Below are positions 31,042 through 41,785 of a stretch of 64,000 nucleotides of DNA, piece after piece. The notes beneath the pieces are model-generated. The model was not told where the DNA came from, did not search any database, and was given only the letters and a program-made list of their open reading frames with translations. A program made the translations under genes and the position numbers. This stretch comes from Euborellia annulipes (taxonomy: Eukaryota > Arthropoda > Insecta > Dermaptera > Anisolabididae): NCBI GenBank assembly GCA_023213315.1, contig JAKCPI010009427.1, positions 310,001 through 374,000 of the forward strand, read 5' to 3'. How positions within the stretch are numbered: the first letter of the stretch is position 1; every line of letters begins with the position of its first letter.

Positions 31042-31045
<4 letters not shown>

Positions 31046-31339
31046 AACGCATAGACTCCGAAACTACTGGACCGATTTTCATGGAGTTTTTTTTAATGGG
31101 TAGGGAATTTTCCGGGGGTGGTTTTAGGCTATCATTATATCGAATTAGGGGTAGGGAACCCCCCTTTTTGGGGGTTATCAATTACCCCATAGCAAAGCAT
31201 TGGAAAACAGGATCTAACTCGCTTTACGGAAAATATATTTATCAAATCTTTAAAATGAAAAATAAAAACTCTTCCTCCCCCTAACAATTCGACATTTGAA
31301 AAGATTTTTCCGCTCTGCGCCCCCCCCCCCCCACCCCTA

Positions 31340-33310
31340 TAATTATTATTTTTTTTATTTTTCATTCGAATTTAATAAAATTTAAAATGTGGCTTTCTTA
31401 GGGTGTAAATAATTGAAAAATGGTATTTTAGACCTCAGAAAGTCCAATCACCCCCCCCTGCCCCCCCCTAAAATTTATTTTTCATTCGATTTTAATAAAA
31501 TTTAAAATGTGGCTTTCTTAGGGTGTAAATAATTGAAAAATGGTATTTTAGACCTCAGAAAGTCCAATCACCCCCCTGACCCCCCCTAAAATTTATTTTT
31601 CATTCGATTTTAATAAAATTTAAAATGTGGCTTTCTTAGGGTGTAAATAATTGAAAAATGGTATTTTAGACCTCAGAAAGTCCAATCACCCCCCTGCCCC
31701 CCCTAAAATTTATTTTTCATTCGATTTTAATAAAATTTAAAATGTGGCTTTCTTAGGGTGTAAATAATTGAAAAATGGTATTTTAGACCTCAGAAAGTCC
31801 AATCACCCCCCTGACCCCCCTAAAATTTATTTTTCATTCGATTTTAATAAAATTTAAAATGTGGCTTTCTTAGGGTGTAAATAATTGAAAAATGGTATTT
31901 TAGACCTCAGAAAGTTAAATCACCCCCCTGCCCCCCCCCTAAAATTTATTTTTCATTCGATTTTAATAAAATTTAAAATGTGGCTTTCTTAGGGTGTAAA
32001 TAATTGAAAAATGGTATTTTAGACCTCAGAAAGTCCAATCACCCCCCCTGCCCCCCCTAAAATTTATTTTTCATTCGATTTTAATAAAATTTAAAATGTG
32101 GCTTTCTTAGGGTGTAAATAACTGAAAAATGGTATTTTAGACTTCAGAAAGTTCAATCACCCCCCCCTGCCCCCCCCCTAAAATTTATTTTTCATTCGAT
32201 TTTAATAAAATTTAAAATGTGGCTTTCTTAGGGTGTAAATAATTGAAAAATGGTATTTTAGACCTCAGAAAGTTAAATCACCCCCCTGCCCCCCCCCCCC
32301 CCTAAAATTTATTTTTTCATTCGATTTTAATAAAATTTAAAATGTGGCTTTCTTAGGGTGTAAATAATTGAAAAATGGTATTTTAGACCTCAGAAAGTTA
32401 AATCACCCCCCTGCCCCCCCTAAAATTTATTTTTCATTCGATTTTAATAAAATTTAAAATGTGGCTTTCTTAGGGTGTAAATAATTGAAAAATGGTATTT
32501 TAGACCTCAGAAAGTTAAATCACCCCCCTGCCCCCCTAAAATTTATTTTTCATTCGATTTTAATAAAATTTAAAATGTGGCTTTCTTAGGGTGTAAATAA
32601 TTGAAAAATGGTATTTTAGACCTCAGAAAGTTAAATCACCCCCCTGCCCCCCCTAAAATTTATTTTTCATTCGATTTTAATAAAATTTAAAATGTGGCTT
32701 TCTTAGGGTGTAAATAATTGAAAAATGGTATTTTAGACCTCAGAAAGTTAAATCACCCCCCTGCCCCCCCTAAAATTTATTTTTCATTCGATTTTAATAA
32801 AATTTAAAATGTGGCTTTCTTAGGGTGTAAATAATTAAAAAATGGTATTTTAGACCTCAGAAAGTCCAATCACCCCCCTGCCCCCCCTAAAATTTATTTT
32901 TCATTCGATTTTAATAAAATTTAAAATGTGGCTTTCTTAGGGTGTAAATAACTGAAAAATGGTATTTTAGACTTCAGAAAGTTCAATCACCCCCCTGCCC
33001 CCCCTAAAATTTATTTTTCATTCGATTTTAATAAAATTTAAAATGACGCTTTCTTAGGGTGTAAATAATTGAAAAATGGTATTTTAGACCTCAGAAAGTG
33101 CAATCACCCCCCTGGCCCCCCTAAAATTTATTTTTCATTCGATTTTAATAAAATTTAAAATGTGGCTTTCTTAGGGTGTAAATAATTGAAAAATGGTATT
33201 TTAGACCTCAGAAAGTTAAATCACCCCCCCCCCCCCCCTAAAATTTATTTTTCATTCGATTTTAATAAAATTTAAAATGCCGCTTTCTTAGGGTGTAAAT
33301 AATTGAAAAA
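31340..33310 (+). repeat. 17-unit minisatellite, period about 117 bp
   Basis: The block GGCTTTCTTAGGGTGTAAAT recurs at 31391, 31511, 31629, 31746, 31863, 31982, 32100, 32221, 32346, 32463, 32579, 32696, 32813, 32930, about 33047, 33164 and 33281. Spacings are 116-125, mostly 117; the excess is almost all in the C tract (CCCCCCTGCCCCCC and longer). Units differ by rare substitutions (AGTCCAATCA / AGTTAAATCA / AGTTCAATCA; GACCTC / GACTTC). The array is bracketed by related direct words (TATCAAATCTTTAAAATG at 31239 and TAATCAAATATTTAAAAT at 33315, each followed by AAAACTCTTCCTC). Confidence 0.95.
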
Positions 33311-33462
33311 TATATTAATCAAATATTTAAAATAAAAAATAAAAACTCTTCCTCATAATTAATTAAAATACATTTATCTGGACAACTCTTAGTCATATCC
33401 CGAGACGCCGCCCGCCAGGGCCTGCGGGGTAGGGTTGCCGAAGGCAACCCTACCGCAGCTAG

Positions 33463-33691
33463 TCTAATTATATATTCCTGAATTTATTTGTTTGTTTGAG
33501 AAAATTCTAACTAATAAAAATGGCCATGTCGGCTTCGGCGAACAAATGCATCAATTTTATTCTTGCTCACTGTTTGAAAATTTTAAAATTCCCTCTCTGA
33601 CTTAAAATTAAATTTCCCTCCACTTCCTCTGTCTCTGGCCAATCAGCGAGAGAGAGAGCGGTAAACTGGCACATAAAACGGAAGTAATATA
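33463..33691. other. short interval, nothing recognised
   Basis: Contains a GAGAGAGAGA run and the word CATAAAACGGAAG shared with about 22500; no gene. Confidence 0.35.
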
Positions 33692-34205
33692 TGGACCCTG
33701 TTATGCAATGGTGTGTCAAAGACCAAACATCGAGTTTTGAGAAAATCAACAATAAAATTTTTGCTAAATATTTTTCGAGATCTATTATTTGAATAAGATA
33801 ATAGTATTCAAAATACCTCGATTCGGACTTTAACTGAGTCATAGATATATTTAACAAGACATGTGAGTGTTTTTTATTGATGAGGCCAAACATCCCATGG
33901 CCCCCGGGAATCGAACCCAGGATCTCCGCCTTTCCGGGGCATAGGCGTGCCTATAGCACGCCTATGCCCCGGAATAATCAATAATCAATAAAAAACACTC
34001 ACATGTCTTGTTAAATAAAGTTTTTTGTTTACATTGGATTATATATAATTTTTCTTGTCAATTGTACAAGTAACATTAACTATAAATTTTTTTAGGACAT
34101 ATTTCATAAAAATTACTATTAATTAAAGCATTTCAAACAATATTCCGTGCTTAACTCAATTTTGAATTTTTTGGTCTTTGACACACCATTGCATAACAGG
34201 GTCCA
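33692..34205. mobile_element. TIR MITE family T, copy 2, with a nested insertion
   Basis: TIRs TGGACCCTGTTATGCAATGG and CCATTGCATAACAGGGTCCA, flanked by TATA (33688-33691, 34206-34209). The usual ~250-bp interior is split by an inverted-repeat block at 33850-34015. A 108-residue minus ORF here spans MITE and insertion and is not a gene. Confidence 0.8.
33850..34015. repeat. nested inverted repeat with tRNA B-box-like half
   Basis: Outer arms TTAACAAGACATGTGAGTG ... CACTCACATGTCTTGTTAA, inner perfect 17-bp stem CCGGGGCATAGGCGTGC / GCACGCCTATGCCCCGG (33934-33950, 33956-33972). On the minus strand CTGGGTTCGATTCCCGG (about 33903-33919) is an excellent T-arm/B box. This suggests a tRNA-derived retroposon rearranged into a palindrome. 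Confidence 0.6.
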
Positions 34206-34209
34206 TATA

Positions 34210-34874
34210 TCGTAATGATGACTAAAATAGTACATCGGCAAAGTTTTAGTATTCTTTTACCTATTTGTTTTAAAACTTTCGTGTCACATGCATCTTAAAT
34301 ACTAAATTTAACTATCAAATTTTTTTTGTTCTAGCATATTTTTATAATTATTTTAGACTCATTATTCTACAAAACGAGTATTTCCGTTGAAATTTAGAAT
34401 TTTTTTAAATCCCTATACTACGCATTGAATAGATATATATAGATAATAGAGCTGTCTATACTATTTTTGCTTTCCTGACAAGTCCCTTTGAGAATAAAAT
34501 TTAAACTAGGGCATTGGCCCAGGGCCGTCCTCGCGATCGATGCTTATGCCCCCCACTCTATCGACTTTGAGCAAAAGGGCCTAAAGAGCACAAAGTGACA
34601 CCCTACAAAACTAGCAAAAACATCAATATAAAATAATATTATTAAGAATTTGTTGCAAATATAATTAGAAAATAAACAAAATTTTATAGAATTTTTATTT
34701 AATATATAATACTATCTGTAAAGCCCGCCTCCAGAACTCTCGTTTGTTGCTACCCGGCCTATTCAACCAAAATCGGTTAATTTACTTATTCATTTTGTAA
34801 CTATTATCTCCAAATTGTATGATATTATCTTATATTACTTCTGCAGTGAAGTGTCGAAATACTTATCGAGTATT
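34210..34874. other. no gene; one hAT-end-like word
   Basis: CCCAGGGCCGTCCTCGCGA at about 34520 looks like a solitary hAT terminus; no partner end was found. The rest is AT-rich. Confidence 0.4.
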
Positions 34875-34882
34875 AATATTTA

Positions 34883-35273
34883 CAGGGGCGCCGGAACGAA
34901 TTTGAATCAGGGGGGGGCAAAAATATTTTTTTTAGAAAATTAAAATAATTTAATATGTTCAAATAGTATAAAACAAAAACAAATCTACTATAAAACTTTA
35001 AAAATTTTAAATAAAATCACAATTTTAATAAAATTAAATTTTTTAAAAATTTGGTAGTGATTTTATCAAAAATTTTTGGAAAAAATTTGGAAAAAAATGA
35101 ATTTCTTACTCTTTTAATTTAGAAGATTTTATTTTTCAAAAGTAAAAATATGTCATTTTTAATAATAAATGAAATAAAAGAAGAAATTTTGCCCCCCTCT
35201 GCCCCCCCCCCCCCCTGTAGGATGCCAGGGGGGGGCAATGTACCCTTGCCCCCCCCCAGTTCCGGCGCCTATG
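34883..35273. mobile_element. hAT-type MITE, 391 bp, exact 8-bp TSD
   Basis: TIRs CAGGGGCGCCGGAAC and GTTCCGGCGCCTATG, TSD AATATTTA (34875-34882, 35274-35281). The interior is AT-rich with GGGGGGG near the left end and long C runs near the right (CCCCCCCCCCCC, then GGGGGGGC), so the ends can also fold through G and C tracts. No transposase. Confidence 0.9.
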
Positions 35274-35304
35274 AATATTTACACCAATAAATATATTGAA
35301 TCAT

Positions 35305-35943
35305 CATGTCAAAAATTTGATGTCGACATTTTCAAGGAAATACATGTTTTGAGATCCCCCGAGTCCAAAAAAGTAGTTCCCACAAAATAGTCTGTCTGTA
35401 AACAGAATATCTCCTCAAGAACGAAACGAGCTAGGAGGATGAAATTTTATATTTAAGTTAGTTAGTCCCATGAGACGTAACACGAAGCTTATGAACAAAA
35501 TCAGACAAAAAGTACTAGTACTTTACTTATGTATTTTTCAGTTTTTTTCGATTTTCTTAAAATTCACTGTAATGATTTAGATTAAAATTCATTAAAAAAT
35601 TGGTGTGACAAACACAGAACTCAACTTTCAATTACCGAAGATAATAGAAAGTGTGATGTTCGCTCAGGGGCCCACATTTTGTGGGTACGTGGATGGCGAC
35701 CACGAGCTACCCGAGCTGGAACAGACAGTCCTTCAGTTATTTGTATGTCTGTCTCTTCCTTCCTCTTTTCAACAGGTGTCAGACCGTACGACGGGCCGGC
35801 CTGTCCTATTTCTTCCGGTCACAAAAAAGCTTGATAGGGTTGGAGGGAAATAGTGTGGTCCGCCGACCCCGCATCGCGGGAAATAGGCGATGACAGAAGA
35901 AGAATAGAAAGCGTGATGTGCGACCAACCACACCAGATTTTTA
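35305..35943 (-). mobile_element. DH repeat interrupted by a SINE in its foldback
   Basis: Body from TCATGTCAAAAATTTGATG to AAATTCATT, then foldback ATTGGTGTGACAAACACAGA ... CAACCACACCAGATTTTT. The foldback's second arm is split at TAGAAAGTGTGATGT by a family S SINE. Confidence 0.8.
35660..35902 (+). mobile_element. SINE-like retroposon, family S, with 17-bp TSD
   Basis: Full-length copy: TCGCTCAGGGGCCCACATTT ... GGTCCGCCGACCCCGCATCG, GGGAAATAGGCG and an (AGA)-rich tail. Flanks AATAGAAAGTGTGATGT (35643-35659) and AATAGAAAGCGTGATGT (35903-35919) are a target duplication with one mismatch. Its ORFs (82 and 70 residues) are shared shadows with other family copies, so they are not independent genes. 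Confidence 0.85.
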
Positions 35944-36143
35944 ATTAATTTTATCCACGGTTCATATAAAGCAAAAATTCTATTTATAAAATCTTATACT
36001 ATTAAACGAGCAATGTATTTTTATTTGTTTGTAATCACATCAGTTCTCGAAAAAGGCTTAAACGATTTTTTCCCAATTTTAAATATTTACTAGTTGCGGT
36101 ATATAAAACAAATTACACTAGATCTTGTTTTTTAAAACTTTGA

Positions 36144-36735
36144 TTACTAGTACTTTACTGATGTACTTTCTTAGTTTTTTCCAATTTTCTCAAAAATTCG
36201 CTCTGATTTATTTCAAATTTTAAGTACCAATATGAAATTAAGCTAGGTTTTGTGTTTAGGAGACTTAGAGTACTAGTACTTTACTGATATTTAATACTTT
36301 TTTTTTAGTTTTTCTTTTCAATTTTATAGCAACATGGACTGTCTGTGAACAAGAACCAAAATTGTATGGAGGTTGAAATTTTATATTTACGTTAGGTACC
36401 CCTCTGGGACGTGACACGAAGCTTTTGAATAAAATCATCCATAAAGTACTAGTACTTTACTGATGTACTTTTTCAGTTTTTTCGATTTTCTCAAAATTCG
36501 CTCTATGAATTTTGATTAAAATTTATAAATCAATTATTTTTTAGATGCTCCTTAACATGTATATTCTCATTCTGCTCTCAAAATTGTTTGAAGCACACTT
36601 TACTCTTGTACTTCATAGGAAAGATAGGAGAAATGGGTGCCATGGTAACAAAATTTAAATATTTTCCCATACTTATAAATTTTACATCTTGAAATTCAAA
36701 TGTACCACACTCTCGGAAACTAAATATATCGACCA
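36144..36735 (-). mobile_element. DH repeat, rearranged body fragments
   Basis: Three pieces of the body in series: CTAGTACTTTACTGATGTAC at about 36147, again at about 36272, then a longer run from GGTTGAAATTTTATATTTAC through AGTACTAGTACTTTACTGATG to TGTACCACACTCTCGGAAACT. The repetition of the same segment shows local duplication. No foldback follows. Confidence 0.65.
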
Positions 36736-37112
36736 AAGAGTAGGCCCTACTAGTACTTTACTGAAGCACTTTTTCAGTTTTTTTCGATTTTCTCAAAATT
36801 CGCCCCAACGATTTTTTTTTTTTAATTCAAAAATCAATTATTTTTTAGATGCTCTTTAAAATGTATATTCTCATTTTGCTCTTGAAATCTTTTCAAGCAC
36901 ACTTTACTCTTGTACTTCGTAGAAAAGATAGGAGAAATGGTTGCCATGGTAACAAATTATAAATATTTTTCCCATGTTTCTTGAATATATCGGCGGAAAC
37001 TAAATATTTTTCGACACAACAAAAATCTGGTGTGAAAAGCACAGAACACAACTTTTTCTTACCAACGCTAAGAGAAAGTCGTGCGCTGTGCGACAGCCAC
37101 ATCAGGTTTTTT
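36728..37112 (-). mobile_element. DH repeat, hairpin-side half
   Basis: Joined directly to the previous fragment at TATATCGACCAAAGAG. Contains GCCATGGTAACAAATTATAA and ends with the foldback at about 37022-37110. Confidence 0.75.
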
Positions 37113-37925
37113 TACTTTTTTTAATTCACGCCGATATTAATATAAAAGAAAGAGACGTTTCGGTTGTTTTTTTTTACTTGCTCATGGGTGAGGGACTAGC
37201 ACTCAGAGAGGTACACTCAAGTCGAATGTCGTTTTGGCGACGCGTCTCTGACTTTCTAGGTTGTTGCTCTTAAGTAAGCCTTGGGCTAAAATACGGACCC
37301 AAGGTCAACTAGTAAAATCTATTAAATACATCGGCCTGGCAAAAATATTCGCGGCTATCGTTGCCACTTAAGTCTTGAATAAAGACAACGTTCCCGAATG
37401 AATTAGAATATGGAAAGGATATAAAATATAAGAATTTCTTCGGCATTAATAAAAGATACAAATCTAATTGTTTCCTGTTAACTATATCCGTATTGTACAT
37501 ATAAAATTTCATTAGTTTACTTTTGAGTTTATTTATTAAAATCGGTTAAGGTTTTACATCTTAGTATAATATATTTAATGGGGTTGTCAGTTGCTTGAGT
37601 CAAACCCTTGGGAGCCAAAAACCCCTTTCGGTCTTAAAGTGTCATCCATAAATTTTGATTATTTATATCTAAATTAAGGATTTTGACATTTAAACAATTT
37701 TCATACGTATAATTATACAGGCGATGTAATTAAATAAATGCGAAAGAGATGATTTATTTTTTAAAAAACAAGGAGATCTTTTATATAATTATAAAGATCG
37801 TTAAAAAATCACTAAAACTGTCTCGTTGTATATATATTTTTTAGTCAAATCTTAAAACTCGTATTCAATTCAAAAATAAGTAAATTACGAGATTAGATCT
37901 ATTAGAAACTCTTGAACACTTAATA
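37113..37925. other. no gene recognised
   Basis: At about 37155, GAGACGTTTCGGTTG is another solitary PLE-end-like word. Two small ORFs (61 and 67 residues) carry no motif. Confidence 0.4.
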
Positions 37926-38210
37926 TTACTTTCTCTTACCTATATATGTAATATAGGCCTAGAATGAGAAAGTATTGGGATCATGTCAAAAATTCCAATT
38001 CGACATTTTGATGGAAATACACGTTTGAAGGTCCCTTAAATCTAAAAAAGTGGTTCCCTCAAATTGGTCTGTGTGTCTGTATGTGACGATTTTAAGCATG
38101 AAGGAAATGAGCTACGAGGTTGAAATTTTATATTTAAGTTAGGTACTCTCTCAAATAGTTAAAATAAGCTTTTGAACAAAATCCGTCAAAAAGTACTAGT
38201 ACTTTATTTT
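37926..38210 (-). mobile_element. DH repeat, tail-side fragment
   Basis: TTACTTTCTCTTACC ... GAGAAAGTATTGGGATCATG, GGTCTGTGTGTCTG, ending AAGTACTAGTACTTTATTTT. It is followed at once by CCCGAAACGTCTGAACGTTG, a PLE-like end word. Confidence 0.75.
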
Positions 38211-39600
38211 ACCCGAAACGTCTGAACGTTGGCGATAGTGTTTTTATTTTTGGCTGCCTGCATTTTCATATCCTTCTAAAAATGTTTTTTTTTCTCTTTT
38301 ATTCTAAATTCTTTAATGAATTAAAAAAGTATATTATGAAAATATTTTAAGAATCATCTACCCTCAGCTAATACAAATGTATTTATTTATTCACATTACA
38401 AATCCGATATTTTAAGGGCTTCTGATGACATGTTCCACTATTGGTTTTGTTGTTTATCCACTTTTCTAAAGCTTACTTGTTAGTTGAAATAAGATTTAAA
38501 TAAGTTATAAGTAGAGACCGGATTTTAAGCAAAATGCTTATTGCTGAATTTTATAAGCAACCATTAGATATTTAATTTCTATACGAATTAGGAAAAACTA
38601 AGTGCATTGAGATTACATTTTTTATGTTTTTGCTTTTTTTGAGTTTTTGTGCTTTTTTCCCTTTCGTGGTTATTTGAACTTATTTTACGAATATTTATAA
38701 TTTTTTTTTTTTTATTAAAAAAATTTTTCCCATTCACACACGCATACACCAGGGACGTATATAAGGGGGGGGGGCCGCCCCCAAAAAAAAAAATTCCAAA
38801 AATCCCGCAGTGTGAAAAAATATAGTCCTGTAAAAAAATTTTTTCAGCAGGGTGAAAAAATTTGGTTCCGCAAAAAAAAAATCTTCGCAGAGCGGGGCGG
38901 AATAAATTTAGTTTCTTTAAAAAAAATTTGTATACGCCATTGGTATGAGTAAAAATTGCTTATTAGATGCTTTTTTCAACTTTTCTGCTTATTTAACAAC
39001 TTTTTATTCAAGTTTTTTATGCTTTTTAAGCACTTTTTTCCATTTTTTTATGCTTTTTTGTCCGGTCTCTAGTTATAAGAAATCATATTCACTCTGTATT
39101 TTCATTTAAACATATAATAGTATCGTAGCCAGAAAAGTTTTTCGGGTGTTTTGGAAGATCCGGATAAAAGATAAAAATATGATTAAATAATTATTTAATT
39201 AAATTCACTTATTATTTTCATGTCATTGAAACTTCTGGAAGTGTACTAAAGCACTAACACCCGTCTTCTAAAGATTTTGCTATATCCATAAAATCATGTA
39301 AGGGATTTCTTTATTATTTCATTTTTTTTAATTAGAAAAAAAAATTTTGAATATGAAAAATTGGTGTCAGGACAGTATTACAAAAGAAAAATTTCGCATA
39401 CACATATAGCAAATTACACTTGAAAGAAATAAATGGGTAAAAAATTACACTATTTAAAGAATAAATTGAACAAATTCGCCTTTATTTCAACCTACAGCCA
39501 ATACTGAGTTACAAGAAAAGGTAATGCTCAATTTGATTACGTTCAGTACTCAGAAATTTTTTATTTTTAATATTTAGGTACCCACCGCTTTTGTTATATA
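38211..39600. other. AT-rich DNA with a possible hAT remnant
   Basis: About 38750-38942 starts CAGGGACGTATATAAGGGGG and ends TTTGTATACGCCATTG, a weak inverted pair of hAT type, but the flanking 8-mers do not match. T-rich words CTTTTTTTGAGTTTTTGTGCTTTTT recur without clear structure. No gene. Confidence 0.4.
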
Positions 39601-40225
39601 CATCTTCTATATATGGGTCATTCCATGCCAAATCGACAAATTTTTTTCCTGATCCCCGCGGATTTCGTTGAAAATTTCCTATCTTTTTTCTACCCCTTAA
39701 AACACATTTTTGAGAATTTTTTCAAATTTTTTTACCCAACTAAAAAAAAGTTATTGATTTTTGGGAAAAAAAAACTGCTCTTTTTTTCAAATAACTTATT
39801 TTAAAATTGATATTTCGGAACCCCGCAGGGCTATAAAAATGTTTTTTAATGTAGTTTTCAGAAAAAAATACAAAAATTATTTTAGAAGCCCGGATATATG
39901 AAATATTTCAGTTTTTTTGAAAAAACCCTAATTTTAATCCGACCATTTTTTATTTTTCTTTTTTAACTCAAAAAACTTCAACTAATTCTACAATTATCCC
40001 CCCTAATTTCAAGATCGCTTCTATTTTTTTTTTTGTTTTAAAAAAATTTTTCTTGAAATTTGGTTTATTTTTTACGTAACTTTTTTATGAAATTTTTTCA
40101 GCTTTCTCGTGAAACTTTAGAAGTTGAAAAATGATATTTTATTCGAAAATTTCAAGTCATCATACTAAAAATTGTTTTTTTTTTTCAGTAAAGTACTTTA
40201 TTGAAAAAAAAAAAAATTAGAACCG
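39601..40225. repeat. GGGTCATTCCATGCCAAATC-type repeat, left part
   Basis: TATGGGTCATTCCATGCCAA at about 39613 is a terminus-like word frequent in arthropod dispersed repeats (from memory). The sequence after it is low-complexity and T-rich, with a 63-residue Phe/Lys-rich ORF that is not a gene. No right end identified. Confidence 0.35.
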
Positions 40226-40229
40226 ATCG

Positions 40230-40334
40230 CAAGGGCGGATCCAGAGGTGTTTCTCTGGTGTGACTCGTCGCACAGCACACTATTTTTTTTTAATTTCGGC
40301 AATTTAAAAGAGCATTCTGTAATTGTTTGCCAGA

Positions 40335-40371
<37 letters not shown>

Positions 40372-40570
40372 GAATGGGTGCATAAGGTCCGAAGACCTAT
40401 AATGACCAATAGTCACATGCAGCCAGGAAGAAAATAAAAACATAATAATAATATATATAATATAATAATATAATATAAATACACATCAAATTTTTAAGTA
40501 TTAATTTTAAAAATTTTACATTAAAAATAAATTTTTTGCGAAAAAAATTTTCAATGAATCTATTTGAAAT
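40230..40570. repeat. dispersed repeat R (my label), copy split by a LINE tail
   Basis: Shares with 58470-58700 the start CAAGGGCGGATCCAGAGGTG, the words CGTCGCACAGCACACTATTT, AATTTCGGCAATTTAAA and TTGTTTGCCAGAATAT, and after a LINE insertion continues AAATTTTTAAGTATTA. The CAAGGGCGGATCC end suggests a hAT relative. Part of the interior (GTGTGACTCGTCGCACAGCACAC) resembles a DH foldback arm. Confidence 0.6.
40338..40440 (-). mobile_element. 5'-truncated LINE copy, 3' tail only
   Basis: A T run of about 33 (40338-40370) is followed by GGAATGGGTGCATAAGGTCC, CGAAGACCTATAATGACC and GTCACATGCAGCCAGGAAG, the minus-strand 3' end of the LINE at 24.96 kb. It is inserted in repeat R right after CCAGAATAT; comparison with the intact copy at 58590 locates the junction. 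Confidence 0.8.
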
Positions 40571-40793
40571 TACGTACACATATAGTACATGGACCAGGGA
40601 GTAATGTAGTAATAATTTGAATCTCTTAAAAATTATAATTAAATTTCTTCAATATGGGAACACAAAAACTACAAGTTGGCTTGGAAATTAGAGAGCGTCC
40701 TTTGTGCTTTCTGGCTGTAAGACTAGGCCCTGTGGGAGGAGCTACACAGCAGTTGAAAAAAAAGAGAGCACGCATACGACTGACCCTTTAAAC

Positions 40794-41195
40794 CAGCGTT
40801 TTCCAAACTGTGAGGCGCGCCTCCCTCGGGAGGTGCGGACTAGTCTAGGGGGAGGCGCGATTCTTGGCCACTAAGATCAATTTTCCAAATAATTGCTAGT
40901 TTTATAAATAAAATAATAAAATTTAGAAGATTCTGGGACGGAGGTTTTCCTTAATTAAAAACTCGATGAGTCGCAGTGGCACCAACAGTGGAGACGGTGC
41001 CACTGCGGCTCATCGATTTTTTAATTAAAATAATACATATTAATAAATAAAAAAAATATTTTTATATAAATTTATATTTTTTAGTATTAAAAATTTTTGT
41101 TTTTGTATTATTTTATTAAATGTGTAGGGGAGGGGGCGTCATACGATTAAATATTTTTAAGGGAGGCGTTGTAACATAAAGTTTGGAAACCAGTG
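40794..41195. mobile_element. hAT-like element with a nested hairpin
   Basis: Left end CAGCGTTTTCCAAACTGTGA and right end AAGTTTGGAAACCAGTG form an imperfect TIR. Interior words GGAGGCGCGATTCTTGGCC and GTATTATTTTATTAAATG recur in the copy at 43331. The flanking 8-mers do not match well here. A nested hairpin lies at 40951-41029. Confidence 0.65.
40951..41029. repeat. hairpin nested in hAT-like element
   Basis: Arms TTAATTAAAAACTCGATGAG and CTCATCGATTTTTTAATTAA, continuing with TCGCAGTGGCACC / GGTGCCACTGCGG, around a 12-base loop. Absent from the sibling at 43331, so it is a later insertion or duplication. Confidence 0.7.
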
Positions 41196-41644
41196 GCCTA
41201 AAGTAAGACTCATCTAGAAAATTATACTATGTGTAAAACCCAAAGGAGGATCCAGGGAAGTTTTTCAGGGTTTTAATTTTTTTCTGACTAGACGCGAAGC
41301 TCGCCGAAGGCGATAAAATTGTTAATTATTTTATTTATTAGGATTGGATAAGGGATTGAAAAATTGAAAAAAAAAAAAATGTTTTTTAAATTTATTTTAG
41401 CTAAATCGAATAAATAGAAAACATTCAAAAAATAGCTTTGATTATTATTTTGATTAGGGAGGATGAAGGGTTGATTATTTAAGAAAGGCCTTGGAATATT
41501 CCAAATCACTTGTTGACATTCTTTTCCAGTTTTAAATATAGTTAGATTAGAGTAAAAGATTTTTTTTTTTCTTTTTAATAAAAAGGGAATTTTTATTTTG
41601 ATCTATTTTATTTCAAAACAAAGAGAGAAAGACAAGTCTCGTTC
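41196..41644. other. no gene recognised
   Basis: AT-rich, with a solitary hAT-end-like AAAGGAGGATCCAGGG at about 41244. Confidence 0.4.
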
Positions 41645-41785
41645 AGTCGTGTCGAGTGCGTGGCCGGGTTCCAGGCGCTGATATCTTTTTTGTGTTTAAA
41701 GTGAAACAAAGTGAATAATTAATATAGTGTAACCCACCCTGACCTCACCGTCAGCTTACACACCCTCTTGAGTGTCTTATTAAAG
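41645..41785 (+). other. candidate noncoding first exon with initiator and donor
   Basis: An arthropod-type initiator TTCAGTCGTG (A at 41645) opens a stretch of balanced composition (GAGTGCGTGGCCGGGTTCCA, ACCCACCCTGACCTCACCG) that ends AAAG|GTAATT at 41785/41786, a fair splice donor. There is no long ORF; stops occur in all frames. It could be the 5' UTR of a + strand gene, or a retroelement leader. Confidence 0.3.

Larger units (their letters stand above)
30955..33462 (+). mobile_element. non-autonomous Helitron carrying a minisatellite
   Basis: It begins TCTATACTATTATATAAAAG directly after an A and carries the typical (GTCT)n and ACTACTGGACCGATTTTCATGG. It ends with a 12-bp-stem hairpin (GGTAGGGTTGCC / GGCAACCCTACC, 33428-33454), GCAG and CTAG (33459-33462), followed by T. 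TC at the 5' end, a subterminal 3' hairpin, CTAG and insertion between A and T are the defining Helitron features. No Rep/helicase ORF is present. Nearly all of the interior is the tandem array at 31340-33310. Confidence 0.85.

Noticed and set aside
31340..33310. CRISPR-like array
   Set aside because: Units are contiguous near-identical 117-bp repeats with no unique spacers, in a eukaryotic Helitron.
38750..38942. Full hAT element
   Set aside because: Ends are hAT-like (CAGGGACGTATA / TATACGCCATTG), but the flanking octamers GCATACAC and GTATGAGT do not match.
41645..41785. LTR of a retrotransposon
   Set aside because: No TG...CA ends, no direct repeat partner, no primer-binding site and no gag/pol readings nearby.
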